Positions 47,672 through 60,254 of a stretch of DNA of 64,000 nt are shown here, in pieces; within the stretch, counting starts at the first letter, position 1, and each line of letters begins with the position of its first letter. Position numbers and translations under genes: made by a program. The DNA comes from Clarireedia homoeocarpa. Lineage: Eukaryota; Ascomycota; Leotiomycetes; Helotiales; Rutstroemiaceae. The notes under the pieces are model-generated. The model was not told the DNA's origin. It ran no database searches and worked only from the letters and a program-made list of their open reading frames with translations. The stretch lies in the NCBI GenBank assembly GCA_001465935.1, contig LNKV01000070.1:1-64000 (forward strand), in the 5' to 3' direction.

Positions 47672-49438
47672 ACGCAGTCTAGCAATTCCAATGTCACACT
47701 CTACCGAAAAGGAATGGAAGTGGAAGGGGGAAAGGAATGGAAGTGGAAGGGAGAAAGGAATGTTGTGCCTGGCTGCCTGTCGCGAATCTTTCAGGTCCTC
47801 TCTCGTTTTGTCCACACCTCCATTGCATCCATTGCATCCGGCTGTGATGAGCCTTGGTGATGTGGACGCCGTTGTATCATACTGCACACCCCCCCCTCAG
47901 CCCGTCTGTGCAGTCGCCGTGCTTTAATGAATGTAAAGCATAGCCTTGCAATCAATGCAGACACCAGGACTATCAGGACCATCACAACTTCACAAATACA
48001 GTACTGCACAGTAATGTCTCCACTGTACTTCGCAAGTACTGTAGCAGTCGCAGGCAAACCACCTCGGCATCGGCACTTGAAAAAGGAGAGTTTGACTATC
48101 ATGGTTAAGATCCGGTGTGGGGTGAATACACTCATGAAACCCATACGCGATTCCTCTTCCTATGTTCTATTTTCGAATCTCTTTCCCCCCCCTCCGAACC
48201 GCATACCACGCAGCACTATTCATGCATCAGCCAGATGCTGTGCAGTGCGGGAAGGCTTTGATGCTTCGATAGTGTTCGAGAGATGCAAATGATCGCCTCA
48301 GCCTCTCCAACACTGCGTACTTGTTAGTATTCGACCATGTGAGCTCGTGGCTAAATGTGCTAGTGAGAGTTTTAGAGGGTCTAATTGCATTGCTTGCGCA
48401 TTGTATGCGCAATGTTCTGATGAACTAGATCTAGCTTCAGCTTATCACAATCTTATTGCCACATTACTGTTTTCCATTATCATCGGCGGTCGACAGAATG
48501 GCGTTTATGGTATGAATCATGTGCCGTATTGTTGACTTACGGACAAAAACGCACCCAAGACTTCGGTATCGGGCCAGACTCAAATTACTCACACCTTTTA
48601 CCTACAGAAGCTCATCATGAGGTTGTACATATCCGTATCCGCCCATCAAGCAGATGCCAAATCATGCAACAGAACCAAATCCATGCGACACAAAAGCGAT
48701 GTCCAGTTGGAAGATGAGGATGACCAGGAATGGCTTCCGGATACGCTTTTCCACTTCTCCTAACCGTGTTGGCGTCCTAGTATCATCGCCAGTTTCATAA
48801 CCTTACATTTTACCAAGGCCATGTTACACATCACTCAGCATATCCGTCAGCCCCCTCTAAATCTGGAGGTGAAGGAGAATCAGATCAGTCAGCCTTCCTT
48901 TCCTTGCTTTCAAGTCAGGATATTAACTCCGAATCACAATCTCAATATTCATAAGCATCATTTTTGCAGTGCACTTCCATGGCTATGCTACGCATCTACG
49001 CATGTACAGCACAGCAGTATGGTAGCTTGTGAAAGATCACTCGACCACGATCTCGACGTTCCTCTTCGATCTCATCGTAGCATGTAACAAACAGAAGTAA
49101 CTCATTCAATGAAGCCTTTTACCGTCTGTTTGTTCTACCCTTGATGCACACAGCCAATTATCAAATCGAAGGCATTTCCCCGCTTTCCGAGAACACCTTA
49201 CGCTGATTGGTTTTGTGACGGGCAGCATTATGCTGCAGCTTGCCCTTTGGCTTCATGCTCGTTCCCGGCGTTGCCACCAAAATCTCAATTGATTAGTCCT
49301 GTAGATTCCCTTCGTACTGTGCATTGCATCGAGTGCTCTTTGCGCAACGGTCCGCTTCACCCACCATCAAAAATATCTGGATGAGGAACCTCACCATCTT
49401 GCTTGCACTTGGCGAGGCCTTTCGAGCCCCTCCTAGGA

Positions 49439-49467
49439 TCATCATCATCATCATCATCATCATCACG
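49439..49467. repeat. (ATC)n trinucleotide repeat
   Basis: Nine uninterrupted ATC triplets. Confidence 0.95.
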
Positions 49468-51082
49468 CTGTCAAAGTTCTTATCCAATACGTATTTCGGG
49501 GCATCTCACGATGACTCAATGTGAGTCTAATCATCTCACCCACTCTCTCTACCACTCCAAGACTGCAAGTGCAAGCGTCGGTATCACAGCCCGAGCTCCA
49601 GTAAACTAGATTATGCAGCATCGGCGAAATAGTCTCCTCGTAGGTGGTACGGTGCTATCTTCTCTAGGCCGACGAGAACGAGCGCATCTCGCAAACATAT
49701 CACAAGAGCTTAAGAACGAGACACAAAACGAATACTGCGTGCACTTATTGAGCTCAGCCAGTCCAACGGTTCCCAGCGAGGGACATACTGTATTTTCCGT
49801 CGTCATCAGGTGATGGAATTGCAAATAAACACATCATCTTAGAGTAAAACATTACTACCATCACCAAGGACATACCGACGGGTACGGGGCCATCTCACCT
49901 CACGGTGAGTCCTATTTTGGCCTCCCCCCCGCGTAACTCTCGCACGCTGGCAATTCTGCATCCCACCGGCCGGCCCCTGGAGTGTGTTATTACCATCACA
50001 ACACGAAGGAAATAATAAAGGCTCCTATCAGGATCCAAAGCTCTTTACCTATCAGTCCAGACTTGAAAACTATCGATCACGATACCCGTTAAAACACGAC
50101 ACAAAAATGACCACGCCATCATCGTCCATCCACCCACCCACCCATCCATCCATCCATCGTCAGTTTTTACACGATACTCCGTAATCGCTACCCCAGTCGC
50201 ATTCGTTTACTCCTTTGCCTCCTTACCTGTGGAAAGTGGGAGTAATTTTATTTTTTCATCGTCGACGATTGACTCATCTAGCACGAAAGTATCAGCAGAC
50301 AGATAATCCGGAGCCTTTTCTCGCCCCCGTGTAGGTATACCAAGTACCTTCGGCCTATATCGGAATGTCCGTTACCCCATCATGTATCTAAGCAGAACGA
50401 CGGATCAAGTAAGCATGTCTAATCAACATCCACTAGTAGATTCGCGAAAGAGGAAATCTTCCAGAATATCAGCATGGAGGTTTGCTCTATTGGAGGGATG
50501 CATAAAATTTTCGGCAGGATTGAATGTGTCTTGCAATTACATAAGCCCTCATTGGTTGGAAGAAGGAGAGAATTTTCAGCCACATGTTTCTGCACCGACC
50601 AGCCTCGGTATACGGTGGCCTTTTTGTGCCGATAGTGACATGTACCGAAAGGCGACGGTCTCTCCGAAATCTTGGCATCACAGCAAGGAAGTAACATAAC
50701 ATACACCACATGTTGAGAAGAGAGATGAGAGAAGAGAGAAAATCAAGAGGCGCAGAACCAAGACCTGTTCTTCCATCTCCAAGCAAGCAAGAATAAGAGG
50801 CTGGAAAAGTTGGTTTCCCACGCGATACCATGTTGCTTCCAATCCCCAAATGGCGTCGACCAGGATTCAATTCCTTTGGTCCGTCCAGCGCCGACTTACA
50901 CTCTGATCACATCACACACACCTATACTTCGTACACACAGGCGAGACAGGTAAGCAAGCAATGCCATGAAAAGAAGCGAAGGAAAACTTGAGAAAGCAAA
51001 GCACAGCAACCAGCACGGGGTGGTTTCGGTATACTGCTTTCGGTAGTGGACCGACTGTAGGCAGCAGTCTATAGTACCCAAG

Positions 51083-51108
51083 CATCAAGCATCAAGCATC
51101 AAGCATCT
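51083..51108. repeat. Tandem heptamer aagcatc
   Basis: Four copies of aagcatc in direct tandem. Confidence 0.9.
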
Positions 51109-54100
51109 CACTTCAATGTTTCGGGTTGGTAGTGCAAACGCTTTAAGCTTCTTCTTTCTAATCTCCTACTGCTGTATCAAGCGGAGGATCATTATGCTGT
51201 TTGATTATATTGTCTCTTGACGTATGATCTTGTTACCTGTTTCTGCCTGCCTACATATCAGATGTATAGCAAAATTCCCAGCCCCGCCTACCAGCCTGAT
51301 GCCAAATCCAGCCTCGAGTAAGGCGACAGTTCAGCTGCTGTAGGCAGATTTTATTGGTTGGTGTTGAATGCCTTCTATCACCCTGTTGTACTCCCAAGGG
51401 ACTTAACTAGGCTCTTTTTGCTTTTTGCCTCCCAAAAACGCGTGCGCACTGCGTGCCTACCTGGTCGAAACTTTTCACTGCCCACCCCCTCTTCACCAGA
51501 TTTCGGATCTGGGAAATCGGGCGGTGCTTGTGCTGGTGTTGGTGCTGCGATGATGCCTTGTTTCAGTTTCGCGCGCGGAGGTGGGAAGGGATCGTCGGCG
51601 CGAGTGTCATGTGATGTGAGTCACGATCTGGGAAATTTTTGAACCACATAATCCTGGTTGTGGATCCTGTTACCTTGGTTACTTCTTCTTCTGCGCCTTT
51701 GGGGCGAACTCACTTGGTAGAATGGGGATGGGGAAGGGATTGGTTGGACTGGATGGTTGGAGGTGATTGGGTAAGTGCATGTATGGTGTATGCGTCGTGA
51801 TTACACTCAGCTAGGCAAAGGATCTGTGTTGTTTTTTGGTTGTACACATGAAGCTTAATTTGATAGGTAGGTGACCTTCTTGGTCTGGGATGATTTTTGA
51901 TCACGATGAAGTCTCGTGTCTCGATACCAAGCATCCCAGAGCTCGCGTTAGTTTTCCGAGTTATATGCCCCGATTCTTGTCTTACTCATTTTTAAAGGTC
52001 ACAAATAACTTACCATATTATTCGTACCAAGTGTGTCAAGGTAGCTTTTACTTTGATTCTTGTTTCTTTGCATCCGTCGGTGTTGTGAGAAATGCCCCGG
52101 ATGCGGCAGCAGGTAAGGTGGAGCTGAAATGTTACCATGTGATATTATCGGTGCGGCTAGAGTAGATTCAGCTCGTTTGATCTGACTCTTTTACCGCCTC
52201 GTGATGTTTAAGCGATTTCGTCTGTTCTTTGCCTCTCGTTAGTTTGAGGGGACGGAGTACGGTGAGGATATTCTAGGCATATGTGTAGTCGTTGGCGTCA
52301 TGAAGCTCGGCTTAGGAGCTGAGGGAGGAGGCAAATTGCTTTGCAATCAAGTGACTGACCTCGATGTGTTTGCATTGCGTTACCTTGGTAGTGTAAGTGC
52401 TCATGGAGTTTATCTTTGAACCTTTGTGCGGGCTGGTATCCTATCCGAGTGATGCATAAGCTCATCTGCGTATATGCATACGGGTACGACCTGCGCGAGT
52501 GAGATGCATGCGTGGGAGCCTGGTTCTACAACTCAAGAACTTTATCCAAAGACTTAAGGGGAAAGTTCGAACCTGAGATGATCGCATAGTAAGGCACATG
52601 GAGGTTTAATATACTGAATCAAATTTATCGTATACCTAGCCGCCAACTTCTCCTATACTATCGTAGCTCAGTCGTGCTTGATAATCTAAGTGAGTTTATA
52701 TGATCATCCCAATATTCAATCATTGATCTGTTCATTGGAGAGGATATCTATCGGTCCCAACAACTACAATACTCGTCCCTTCTTCCGAAATATGCCTATG
52801 AAGAGGTGAATGCCATTCTCAGACCTAAATATCCATTTGCAATACCTCTGATTGGGGCTACTTTAGCAGTGAGCTAGGTACGCCATCAGTCATATGCATC
52901 GTCGGACTCGTAAGTATGACCAGAACTCATGATGGACTTTTTTACTTATAAATTCGGAAAGAACTACTCGGAAGCGGCGGTGACTTGACGAGACTTCTTT
53001 CTTTTCTTTCGGGCTATTGCGCATCTAAGATCTATCGCCAGGAGAAAAGAGGACGAGGTTCAAAGAACGCTACCCAAGCTATCCTCCTGAGTCGAACCAT
53101 AGAGTGTGTATATATGTAGGCTTTCCAAAATAGGCAGCGAGAACCCGAAAAGCAAAAGGCGTGAGAAAAGGATGCTGTGTTCCGTTATGATACAGCGAGC
53201 ATGTTTCACCCGGAATTAAGCTGAGAATCAGGTCCCACTTATGATGGCATTCATGAACAGGTCTAGGTTGAAATGTCGATCGATGTAGCAATCACAAGAG
53301 TTGACCACCACAGCTTTCTGAAGTCTGCCATAATCACTTCCGCTTTCTGAGGAATTCATCTTCTCCATCCTTCCCTGATATATATCCCTCTAAACCCGCA
53401 TCACTCTCCACCTAGATGTTCCCGTGCCCATCATCGTTAGTACTACTTTGGACATTAGGAATTGGAGAGTATAAAAGCTTGTGTAGTCAACGTCGAAGGC
53501 GACTTAATAGCCTGATAATACGAGAAGGTTATGTGGTGGAATAGGGAAGACCAGGTAGTTTTAAATGTAGATGGTGAAGTTGTGATACTGGCCAGCTATG
53601 CAGTGGGTGCGGGTTTATATAATGGTTTAGTGTTAGGTTTGATATTGGAGGTTTAAGTTCATGGAGGAGACATGAGAAAACGGAGGGCTGTAAGCGTAAG
53701 CGTAGCGTGAGTATGAGGATGGCTGAATCTTGTTTAAAGATGGAGTGGTGCTCATTGCTAGAGAAGTGGTGGGATGAAGTATTATGCATAGGTTTTGTAT
53801 TAGGCCGCGGTGATGGCGTTGGCGATGATGTTAATAGATCAGATGGAAGCTGTTATTCCTGGCAATGCTGCAGAGGAACTTGCAGGGTTCATTGGGCGTT
53901 AAGGTTTAATAGTGTAGACGGGCGGGTAGGGAGCTGAGAGGTCTTAGTATCGAGCAAGGGGAGATAATGTTTGTGCTGAGATGTTGAATGTCGAGTGCTC
54001 ATAGTGGGTCTAAACTTACCTTTGACCGACGGGCTATGGGGTGGAGGAAGGAGATGGGAGAATCGTTCATGGCTTCTACTTGAAGGAATGGTATATTGGA

Positions 54101-54453
54101 AATGGAGAGGAAATCATGACGAGATATTCTTTTTGAGAAGGACTAGAGTGATCGCAAGGTTGGCTATTTATTCCTTGCTGCAGGTAGAGGCTGATATAGA
54201 GTGTCCATGTAATGAATGTGTTTATTCTGGCAACAATCATCACAGATCAACATTAAATAGTTCTTAGTTTGTCTGCATGCAGGCGCGTGTGAAGTGGATG
54301 TAACTGTAACACTGATCTCGGTGGTGATGTCGGGGAGGTTTGTAGCGTCACCGCCTTTGACGGCAGAATTTTTAATTTTTGGAACTTTGAATTAAGCTCT
54401 CAGAACAGTGACCTTAACGTTCACACCAAGAAAATGCCCTAGCACGATCAATT

Positions 54454-57147
54454 ATGTCGCCCCAAGACTCAAATGGTTCTTCCGGCCCCTCAGACTCCAA
54501 GAAACGCAAAGACCCCCCCAAATCGTCTTCAGGAGAGAAAAATCATGCAAGCAAAGGACGCGATATGAAGCGCGCCAAGACCAGAGATGCGCGATCAATC
54601 ATGACACAAACTGGGGAGACTGCACTCAAAAATGGAGATTTGGATTTGCAAGCCTTTTTGAGAGCAAGAGAGTTTGAGATAAAAGCTCTGGAAAATGGCA
54701 TGCAGAAATCGAAAGGTTCTTTAACTACTAGAGCTTTTCAGCAGGTCCCGCGGGATATGAGGAGGAGAACAGCGAGTCATAATGTGAAGAGGGTTCCGAA
54801 GCGTTTGCAAAAGAGAGCTGGGAGAGAAATGAAAGAGGATAATACACCAACTGTGAAGGCCAGTAAGAGGAAACCTAGGAGTTCAAGAAGTCATATACGA
54901 CGAGAGACAGCAAAGAAGTTGAGGGCTTTGGCAGAGAAGAAGGGGGCTTCTAAAGGCGTTGTGGATGCTGTTGATATTATCACAAGAGAAGCCAGACCAA
55001 AAATTCGGAAAAACGCATTGAACGCGCCACCCAAACAGAATTCGAAGTTTAGGAAACGACAGGTCGATAAAACATGGTTGCCTACTCATTTGTGGCATGC
55101 GAAGAGGGCGAAAATGACGGAACCGAACAATCCCTTGTGGAGGATGGCTATACCGCTCACTTCAAATGAAAAATCGTATCGAGCAACACATAGGGCGGCC
55201 GGGATTAGAGGAGCTGTGGCTTGGGATATGAGCTATATGAGTACAATTGGCTTGAGGGGACCGATAGAAAGTCTTGGGAGAGTCCTCTCAGCTGTAGGGG
55301 TACCAGATGAAGACGTGAGTGGACCAAAAGGCGAAAGCTGGCGGAAAGGTAGACGAAGTTGGAATGGCTGGCTCAGCAAACAAGTCAAAGGCCAAAGATT
55401 ACAGATTAGCCCTGCGGTTGCATTCTGGGAAATCCCTTCTGAGGAAAGTCCAGACACTGTATCGAAAAAGTCAATAAGACAAATCTTCATCAGAATCCAT
55501 CCTGCTGCTTTCCTTGAGACCTGGAATGAGCTACTTCGTCTTTCGGAATTACAAAACCTAAGTGTTCAGATTGAGGATCTTCGGTTTGAGATTGGAAGCA
55601 TTGAAATAACTGGTCCGGGCTCGACGGAAGCTTTACTTGGTATACTTCATCCATACCATGAAGCTGAAGCCTCGAAGGAATCCCATGCACAGACTTTCAC
55701 TTCTTTAGGCGGTGTTACAAACCCTGCGTCTCTACCTGCGAACTCGATATTATCGTTTTCCATAATGGATCCTAGACTCCGCTACCCTCCTCGCAGAATC
55801 ACACTTCCTGATCCTAATGACGAAGAAGCCAACTTCTCTTTACTGGAGACTTTATCTACATGGCCAGCGGATAAAGCGCCTGCATCTTCACATTTGTTCG
55901 ACAGAGACATACGCTATAAAGCTACGCGTCTTCCTTCACAAAAAGCTTTAAATCGTCGCAAAGCCCTTGCACCACCGGGAGCATTTCCATCTATCAGGGA
56001 ACGCGATCCATCCATACCCCTCATACTTATGACCTCTCGCATGACACCGGAAAGATCAGCGCAAGGCAGCTGGACTCTTCTGGTTCCATGGAAATGCGTT
56101 CTGCCTATTTGGTATGGCCTAGTACACTATCCTCTTTCTTCTGGCGGAAACCCACGATTTGGAGGCTTGCAGGAGCTGAGACAAATACACTTCGAGCATG
56201 GTGTTCCATGGTTCCCAGCTGATTATCCTGGGACGAATTCTGGATATGCATGGGAGGTCGAACAGAGGGAAAAGAGAAAGACAGATTGGGAGAAGAGACC
56301 CAAAGGGAGGAGGATTGAATGGAAATCTGTTGACTTGGGGGGTGAGAGAAAGGGAGAAGTGGGATTGGGCTGGGCTTGCGATTTTGAAAAGGTGGTTGGG
56401 GTATCGACGGAGTCTTCGGTGGATCAGGAGTGTACTTTGGCTTCCGATTCAACTCAGTCAACAGCTTCAGTCGAGATAACAGCTCCAGCCAAAGAACCTG
56501 AAAATCCTTTCAATCAACTTACTACGAAACAAGTATCTTCTTTGCTTTCGTCTCCTGGTACAGATCTCCCACCATCAAATTTCCTTGCTACGATCCGTCT
56601 CACGCTTCTCACCCGCGGCGTTGCCACATCCTGCGCACGTATCTACCGTCTGCCATCTCCATCCGTACCAAGCAACTCCGATTCTATCAACACAACATTC
56701 ACTTCTACCACCTCTTCTAACTTCCGCGATCAATGGCTCTCCCTCGTACCCAACCCAACGAAATCTAAACCTCCACCAAATCCGAAAAAGCAACAACTTC
56801 AAACACGCATACCGCTCAACATGCCACTCCCACAACGCGTCCAACTCCTAGCTCAAGAACTTCTCCAAAATCCACCGTTAAGGTATCCGAAAGTCAAAGG
56901 GGAAGATGACGAGTACCCGGTTGTGCCGGATGAAGAAGATTTAATAGGTTTTGTCACGACGGGAGAGTATAATTTGGCCCAGGGGAAGGCGGTTGCGCTG
57001 GGGAGTGTAGGGGTCAGGGGTTTAGTCGAGGGTGTGAGGAGAGATAGAGATATAGATAGGAAGGGAGAGAAAAAGGGAAGGTGGTGTATAGTTAGGAATG
57101 CGGGCGAGAGGACGGGGAGGTTGGCTAGATGGGATCTAGTGGGATGA
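54454..57147 (+). CDS. pop1: POP1, protein subunit of RNase P and RNase MRP
   Basis: Single exon, 897 aa, close to the family length. Pop1 is the largest protein of nuclear RNase P (tRNA 5' maturation) and RNase MRP (rRNA processing). Seen: a strongly basic N-terminus (1-240) with the Pop1 domain, including LQAFLRAREFEIKALENGM and RRRTASHNVKRVPKRLQKRA; the WLPTHLWHAKRAKM block (about 209-222); the POPLD region around 510-600 (PLILMTSRMTPERSAQGSWT, then VPWKCVLPIWYGLVHYPLSS, with FGGLQELRQIHFEHGVPWFP); and a C-terminal domain ending near the stop. The start is the first Met before the conserved core, context caattATGTC. Convergent with the aldo-keto reductase gene; the stops are 300 bp apart. 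Confidence 0.94.
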   Translation: MSPQDSNGSSGPSDSKKRKDPPKSSSGEKNHASKGRDMKRAKTRDARSIMTQTGETALKNGDLDLQAFLRAREFEIKALENGMQKSKGSLTTRAFQQVPRDMRRRTASHNVKRVPKRLQKRAGREMKEDNTPTVKASKRKPRSSRSHIRRETAKKLRALAEKKGASKGVVDAVDIITREARPKIRKNALNAPPKQNSKFRKRQVDKTWLPTHLWHAKRAKMTEPNNPLWRMAIPLTSNEKSYRATHRAAGIRGAVAWDMSYMSTIGLRGPIESLGRVLSAVGVPDEDVSGPKGESWRKGRRSWNGWLSKQVKGQRLQISPAVAFWEIPSEESPDTVSKKSIRQIFIRIHPAAFLETWNELLRLSELQNLSVQIEDLRFEIGSIEITGPGSTEALLGILHPYHEAEASKESHAQTFTSLGGVTNPASLPANSILSFSIMDPRLRYPPRRITLPDPNDEEANFSLLETLSTWPADKAPASSHLFDRDIRYKATRLPSQKALNRRKALAPPGAFPSIRERDPSIPLILMTSRMTPERSAQGSWTLLVPWKCVLPIWYGLVHYPLSSGGNPRFGGLQELRQIHFEHGVPWFPADYPGTNSGYAWEVEQREKRKTDWEKRPKGRRIEWKSVDLGGERKGEVGLGWACDFEKVVGVSTESSVDQECTLASDSTQSTASVEITAPAKEPENPFNQLTTKQVSSLLSSPGTDLPPSNFLATIRLTLLTRGVATSCARIYRLPSPSVPSNSDSINTTFTSTTSSNFRDQWLSLVPNPTKSKPPPNPKKQQLQTRIPLNMPLPQRVQLLAQELLQNPPLRYPKVKGEDDEYPVVPDEEDLIGFVTTGEYNLAQGKAVALGSVGVRGLVEGVRRDRDIDRKGEKKGRWCIVRNAGERTGRLARWDLVG

Positions 57148-57446
57148 ATGCGGGGCCTGGCTGTTTCGTGGGAGAGCTTATCTTTCAAAAATAAGCAGTC
57201 CAAATGGTCGATATCTATACAATATTCCAACCGCTCATCGTGTGTCGTCGGGCTTGTAGATTACATGTCTCAAGATCGCGACATGAGTTTACAACAGGTG
57301 GAAAGCTTGTCTATGGAGCTGCAACAAGGCCGAAGAATCTTTGACGAATTAAGACTGTTGAGCCATCACTTAATATTTGTCTAATTGTTCATTCATTCTC
57401 CATGTCACACTTTTGTACATGTTAACACCCAATGATCGCCGCGCAC
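57148..57446. other. Convergent 3' spacer of pop1 and the aldo-keto reductase
   Basis: About 300 bp shared by two facing genes, so their 3' UTRs may overlap. No gene seen. Confidence 0.5.
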
Positions 57447-58876
57447 CTACAGTATCCCGCTTCTGCTCTGCTTCAAGACTTCCCAAACCCTGTCGATCGA
57501 CTCCACGACCGCCTCAGGTAACTTTCCCTCCCCAATGCTCGCCAAATTCTCATTAATCTGCTCTAATCGACTCGCACCTAATATAATCGCATCTCCCCCT
57601 CCATTTCCTCCACGTTTCTCCTCTAGGTCTTCATTCTCCGCTATTGCTCCTTTCAGAACCGAATGCCAACATATCCACCTCAGCGCCGCATCCCGGGAAC
57701 TAATACCCAGTGGGTCCAAGATACTTTTGAGTTCTGTCATCGCTTCATGGAGTTGTACGTCACCATAGAGGGCTTGGAAGGCTTTACCAAGGGGATGGGT
57801 GCTGCTGAAACGGCTTTGAGCTGGAGGCTGAGATTGTGGCTCAAGTGTGTAGGAGCCAGTTAGAAAGCCTACCGCTTGTGGTCTGTTTCGCATTGGTTAA
57901 GTTGGGGGAAATACAATCAGATATCAAGGAGGTCAAGGAGAGAAGATGCTTTCGCTAGGATAATTTGGAGGTAGCGGAAGGGCGAAATACCGAAAAGCAT
58001 AAAACCTTGGGTTTAGCTCCTTCAGAGTAGGAAGTAACTCGCTTTGTAAACCCCTCGTGACCAAATTATACTCGCCTTGGTAAACGGTTGGTTGTATGAA
58101 TCCATTATCTTCGCAAACGCCAACGAAATCACGAATTTGCTTAGGAGAGAAATTGGAGAGGCCAAGCTGGGTGGTAGTTAGCTATGTACATGCCATACAT
58201 GTTGTTGCTGGTGCAATTGGGCGAATGGAGGTGCTGGTCAACACAACTTACTCTTCTAAAAGCCCCTTTTCGGAACTGCGAATCTAGCGCGGCAGCCTGT
58301 TCAACTAGAGGAGTTTGAGGATCCGGACGATGGCAATACAAAACATCAACCTGCTTCACTTTCAAGCGGCCTAGACTCCCTGTCATCGATCGTTCAATCG
58401 CTTCGGCAGTAAGCTCTTCCTCGCCGTTGCCAGCAGAGGGGTTTGTGAAGATTTTTGTGCTGATGGAAAATCCATGGTCAGCAGCTTTTGCTTCGCCGAG
58501 AAGAGTCTCGGATAATCCGAAATTTTCAGGTGGGTAACGAGCTGCGGTGTCAATGTGGGTTATTTGGTAGTGCTTGAGGAGGTTGAGGAGGGCTTCCACG
58601 GAGGAGGCGGTGGGGAAGTCTGAGCCAATGTTGCCACCGGCGAAAATCAGGTTGGGGAGCTCATGCTGGAATTATATAGTGCTTCTGGGCTTGAGAATTC
58701 GCGGGGATAGAGCAGGTGAGACGTAGGTAGGTTAGGTGTGAAAGGTTGGAGATAGAGTTGGTTATTGTCTGAGGAGTTTGTACCAACAGCTGTAGGCTTA
58801 CTTTTCTTGAGACCAACACTGGGGTGTCAGAATTTCGTGAGGGTAGTCTATGCTTCGTCGAAGAATTTATAATCAT
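57447..58876 (-). CDS. Aldo-keto reductase, AKR7 / aflatoxin-aldehyde reductase type
   Basis: Four exons, 58876-58802, 58665-58252, 58166-57991 and 57882-57447, give 366 aa; introns (136, 85, 108 nt) are GT-AG and in phase. NADPH-dependent carbonyl reduction is expected. Seen: KLI-like FAGGNIG strand, HIDTAARYPPENFGLSE with the catalytic Asp and Tyr, STKI (catalytic Lys), VDVLYCHRPDP (catalytic His), LGLSNFSPKQIRDF, TVYQGEYNLVTRG, and FYAFRPQAVGFLTGSYT, where the last junction falls inside the motif. AKR7 relatives reduce aldehydes and dicarbonyls, including detoxification. The first exon is the least certain: it is basic and Ser-rich, and an in-frame Met at 58933 would add 19 residues. Confidence 0.87.
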
Positions 58877-59099
58877 GCACACCTCCCTTGGACCGCTTTG
58901 GTAGCTGAGAGAGTCAAAGAAACCCGCTCTCATCTTGAACCTAATCGTGACTGTTTACGAAATACCACACCCGATTCCAAATATATTAGAACCTTAATTT
59001 ATATCAAGTATCTACTAAGAAGATTCGCGTTTCGGTTGCCACGCTCAACTTTGAGTTTGTACAAGCCTGTTCTGGCAGTCATGGAGAACGAGCTGGCTT

Positions 59100-59250
59100 A
59101 AAATCATATATCAAAGCATTTCGGCGTTCCTGGGTTCTTGAAAGGATAAATACCAACCATTGCTGCTTCTTATCATAAGCGAGATAGTTCTAATATATCT
59201 CGCTTATAGAATGTGGATACACCCGGTCAGCGGCAATGAGATCCTGAGGA
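59100..59250. other. Spacer with inverted repeat
   Basis: An imperfect palindrome lies near 59171-59211 (ataagcgagat ... atctcgcttat), able to form a stem of 11 bp. No gene. Confidence 0.6.
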
Positions 59251-59880
59251 GTGATGGTGCTTGCGTTACAGAAAATGAGAGGATTATCTTCGCATATGGG
59301 TAGTAGTAGAGAGCGCCGCGTGCTACATTGGTTAGCTTCTTGTGACAAGCAGAATAGCATCATCTAGTCAAGTACGTACTTGCTGATTTTGATGTGGTAA
59401 TACTGCCGCAAATAGTCTATCTGGCTGTCAATTGTGTGATTATAGAAGATCTCTAGCTCGGATTTCACCGTGACACCTAATGAAAATTATGAGCTAGTGC
59501 TGCAGAAATAAATCAGGACATGCATATCATTGTGAGCTCCACGGAGCCTTGGCTCTGCTATCAAGGGATTCAACTCATCGACCTTGTCTCTTAGAGACTT
59601 GTTATTTAGCCGTGTTCGCAGATCATAGGTGTGAACAAACTCAGCATTGAGTTTCTCCATGAGCTACGCGTGCACCATCAATGATGCCTGCATCTCAATT
59701 GGCCTCGTTTATTTGTTTGAATAACTGAAATACATTCTTGGGCAGAATCTTGGTGGTGTCGTCTTTTACATTCAAGAACTGACGTCGATGGTGAGTAAAC
59801 TCGATATTGGTATTCACTGCCATTGCTTAAGTGAACACCGTATGATTTCTCGGTTTTTTTTTTACAGACGCATGTCAGCC
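59250..59880 (-). pseudogene. Degenerate gene relic, unknown family
   Basis: Minus-strand pieces look coding but cannot be joined: one around 59570-59650 (KLNAEFVHTYDLRTRLNNKS, then LIAEPRLRGAH), one around 59390-59480 (TVKSELEIFYNHTIDSQIDY) ending in a possible GTACGT donor, and one around 59230-59330. Stops and frame changes separate them, and no start codon is evident. I do not recognise the family. The setting, next to two MFS pseudogenes, supports decay rather than a missed gene. Confidence 0.35.
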
Positions 59881-60254
59881 AAGTGTTAGATTTTGGCAAG
59901 AGTAGTTGTCATTTTGCCATTCGAAGGAAGTTCTGAGCTTGGAACTGCAAGTGCTGGGGATCTGAGATTTAGCATCTGTCTCCTGCTTGTACTGCAATAG
60001 GCGGCTCTGTCTATCCATAGAGAAGTGCTCCTATCATTTGCCGACTTGTAGGTTTAGGGATTGCTGCTCTAACCTTTGTCGTTCTGCAAATGTGGAAACA
60101 GGATCTGGCCACTATACCTCCCAGAACAATTAAACAGAGAAGTATAGTATACAGTACTGCATATGTGTTCTGTACAGGCGGAGCTCTCAATATCATTCAG
60201 TACTTTGTAAATTTCCCTAGCCAGTCTCGGGGTAAATATAGTTGCTAACAGCAA

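Larger units (their letters stand above)
44761..54453. other. 9.7-kb gene-poor region between cyclin and pop1
   Basis: Shared upstream DNA of the cyclin (minus) and pop1 (plus). I found no open frame with a domain or coherent exon structure, and no tRNA or other RNA gene. Composition is normal. Tandem repeats cluster in 45.8-47.7 kb (separate entries); others are caag-type units near 50795, aagcatc at 51083-51108 and catc at 50130-50160. The left 1-2 kb should be the cyclin promoter and leader. Confidence 0.5.

Noticed and set aside
49293..49487. Frame encoding a poly-Met or poly-Ile run
   Set aside because: Produced by the (ATC)n microsatellite.
50487..50870. 127-codon minus-strand frame
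   Set aside because: No domain and no splice or start context; the opposite strand is open too.
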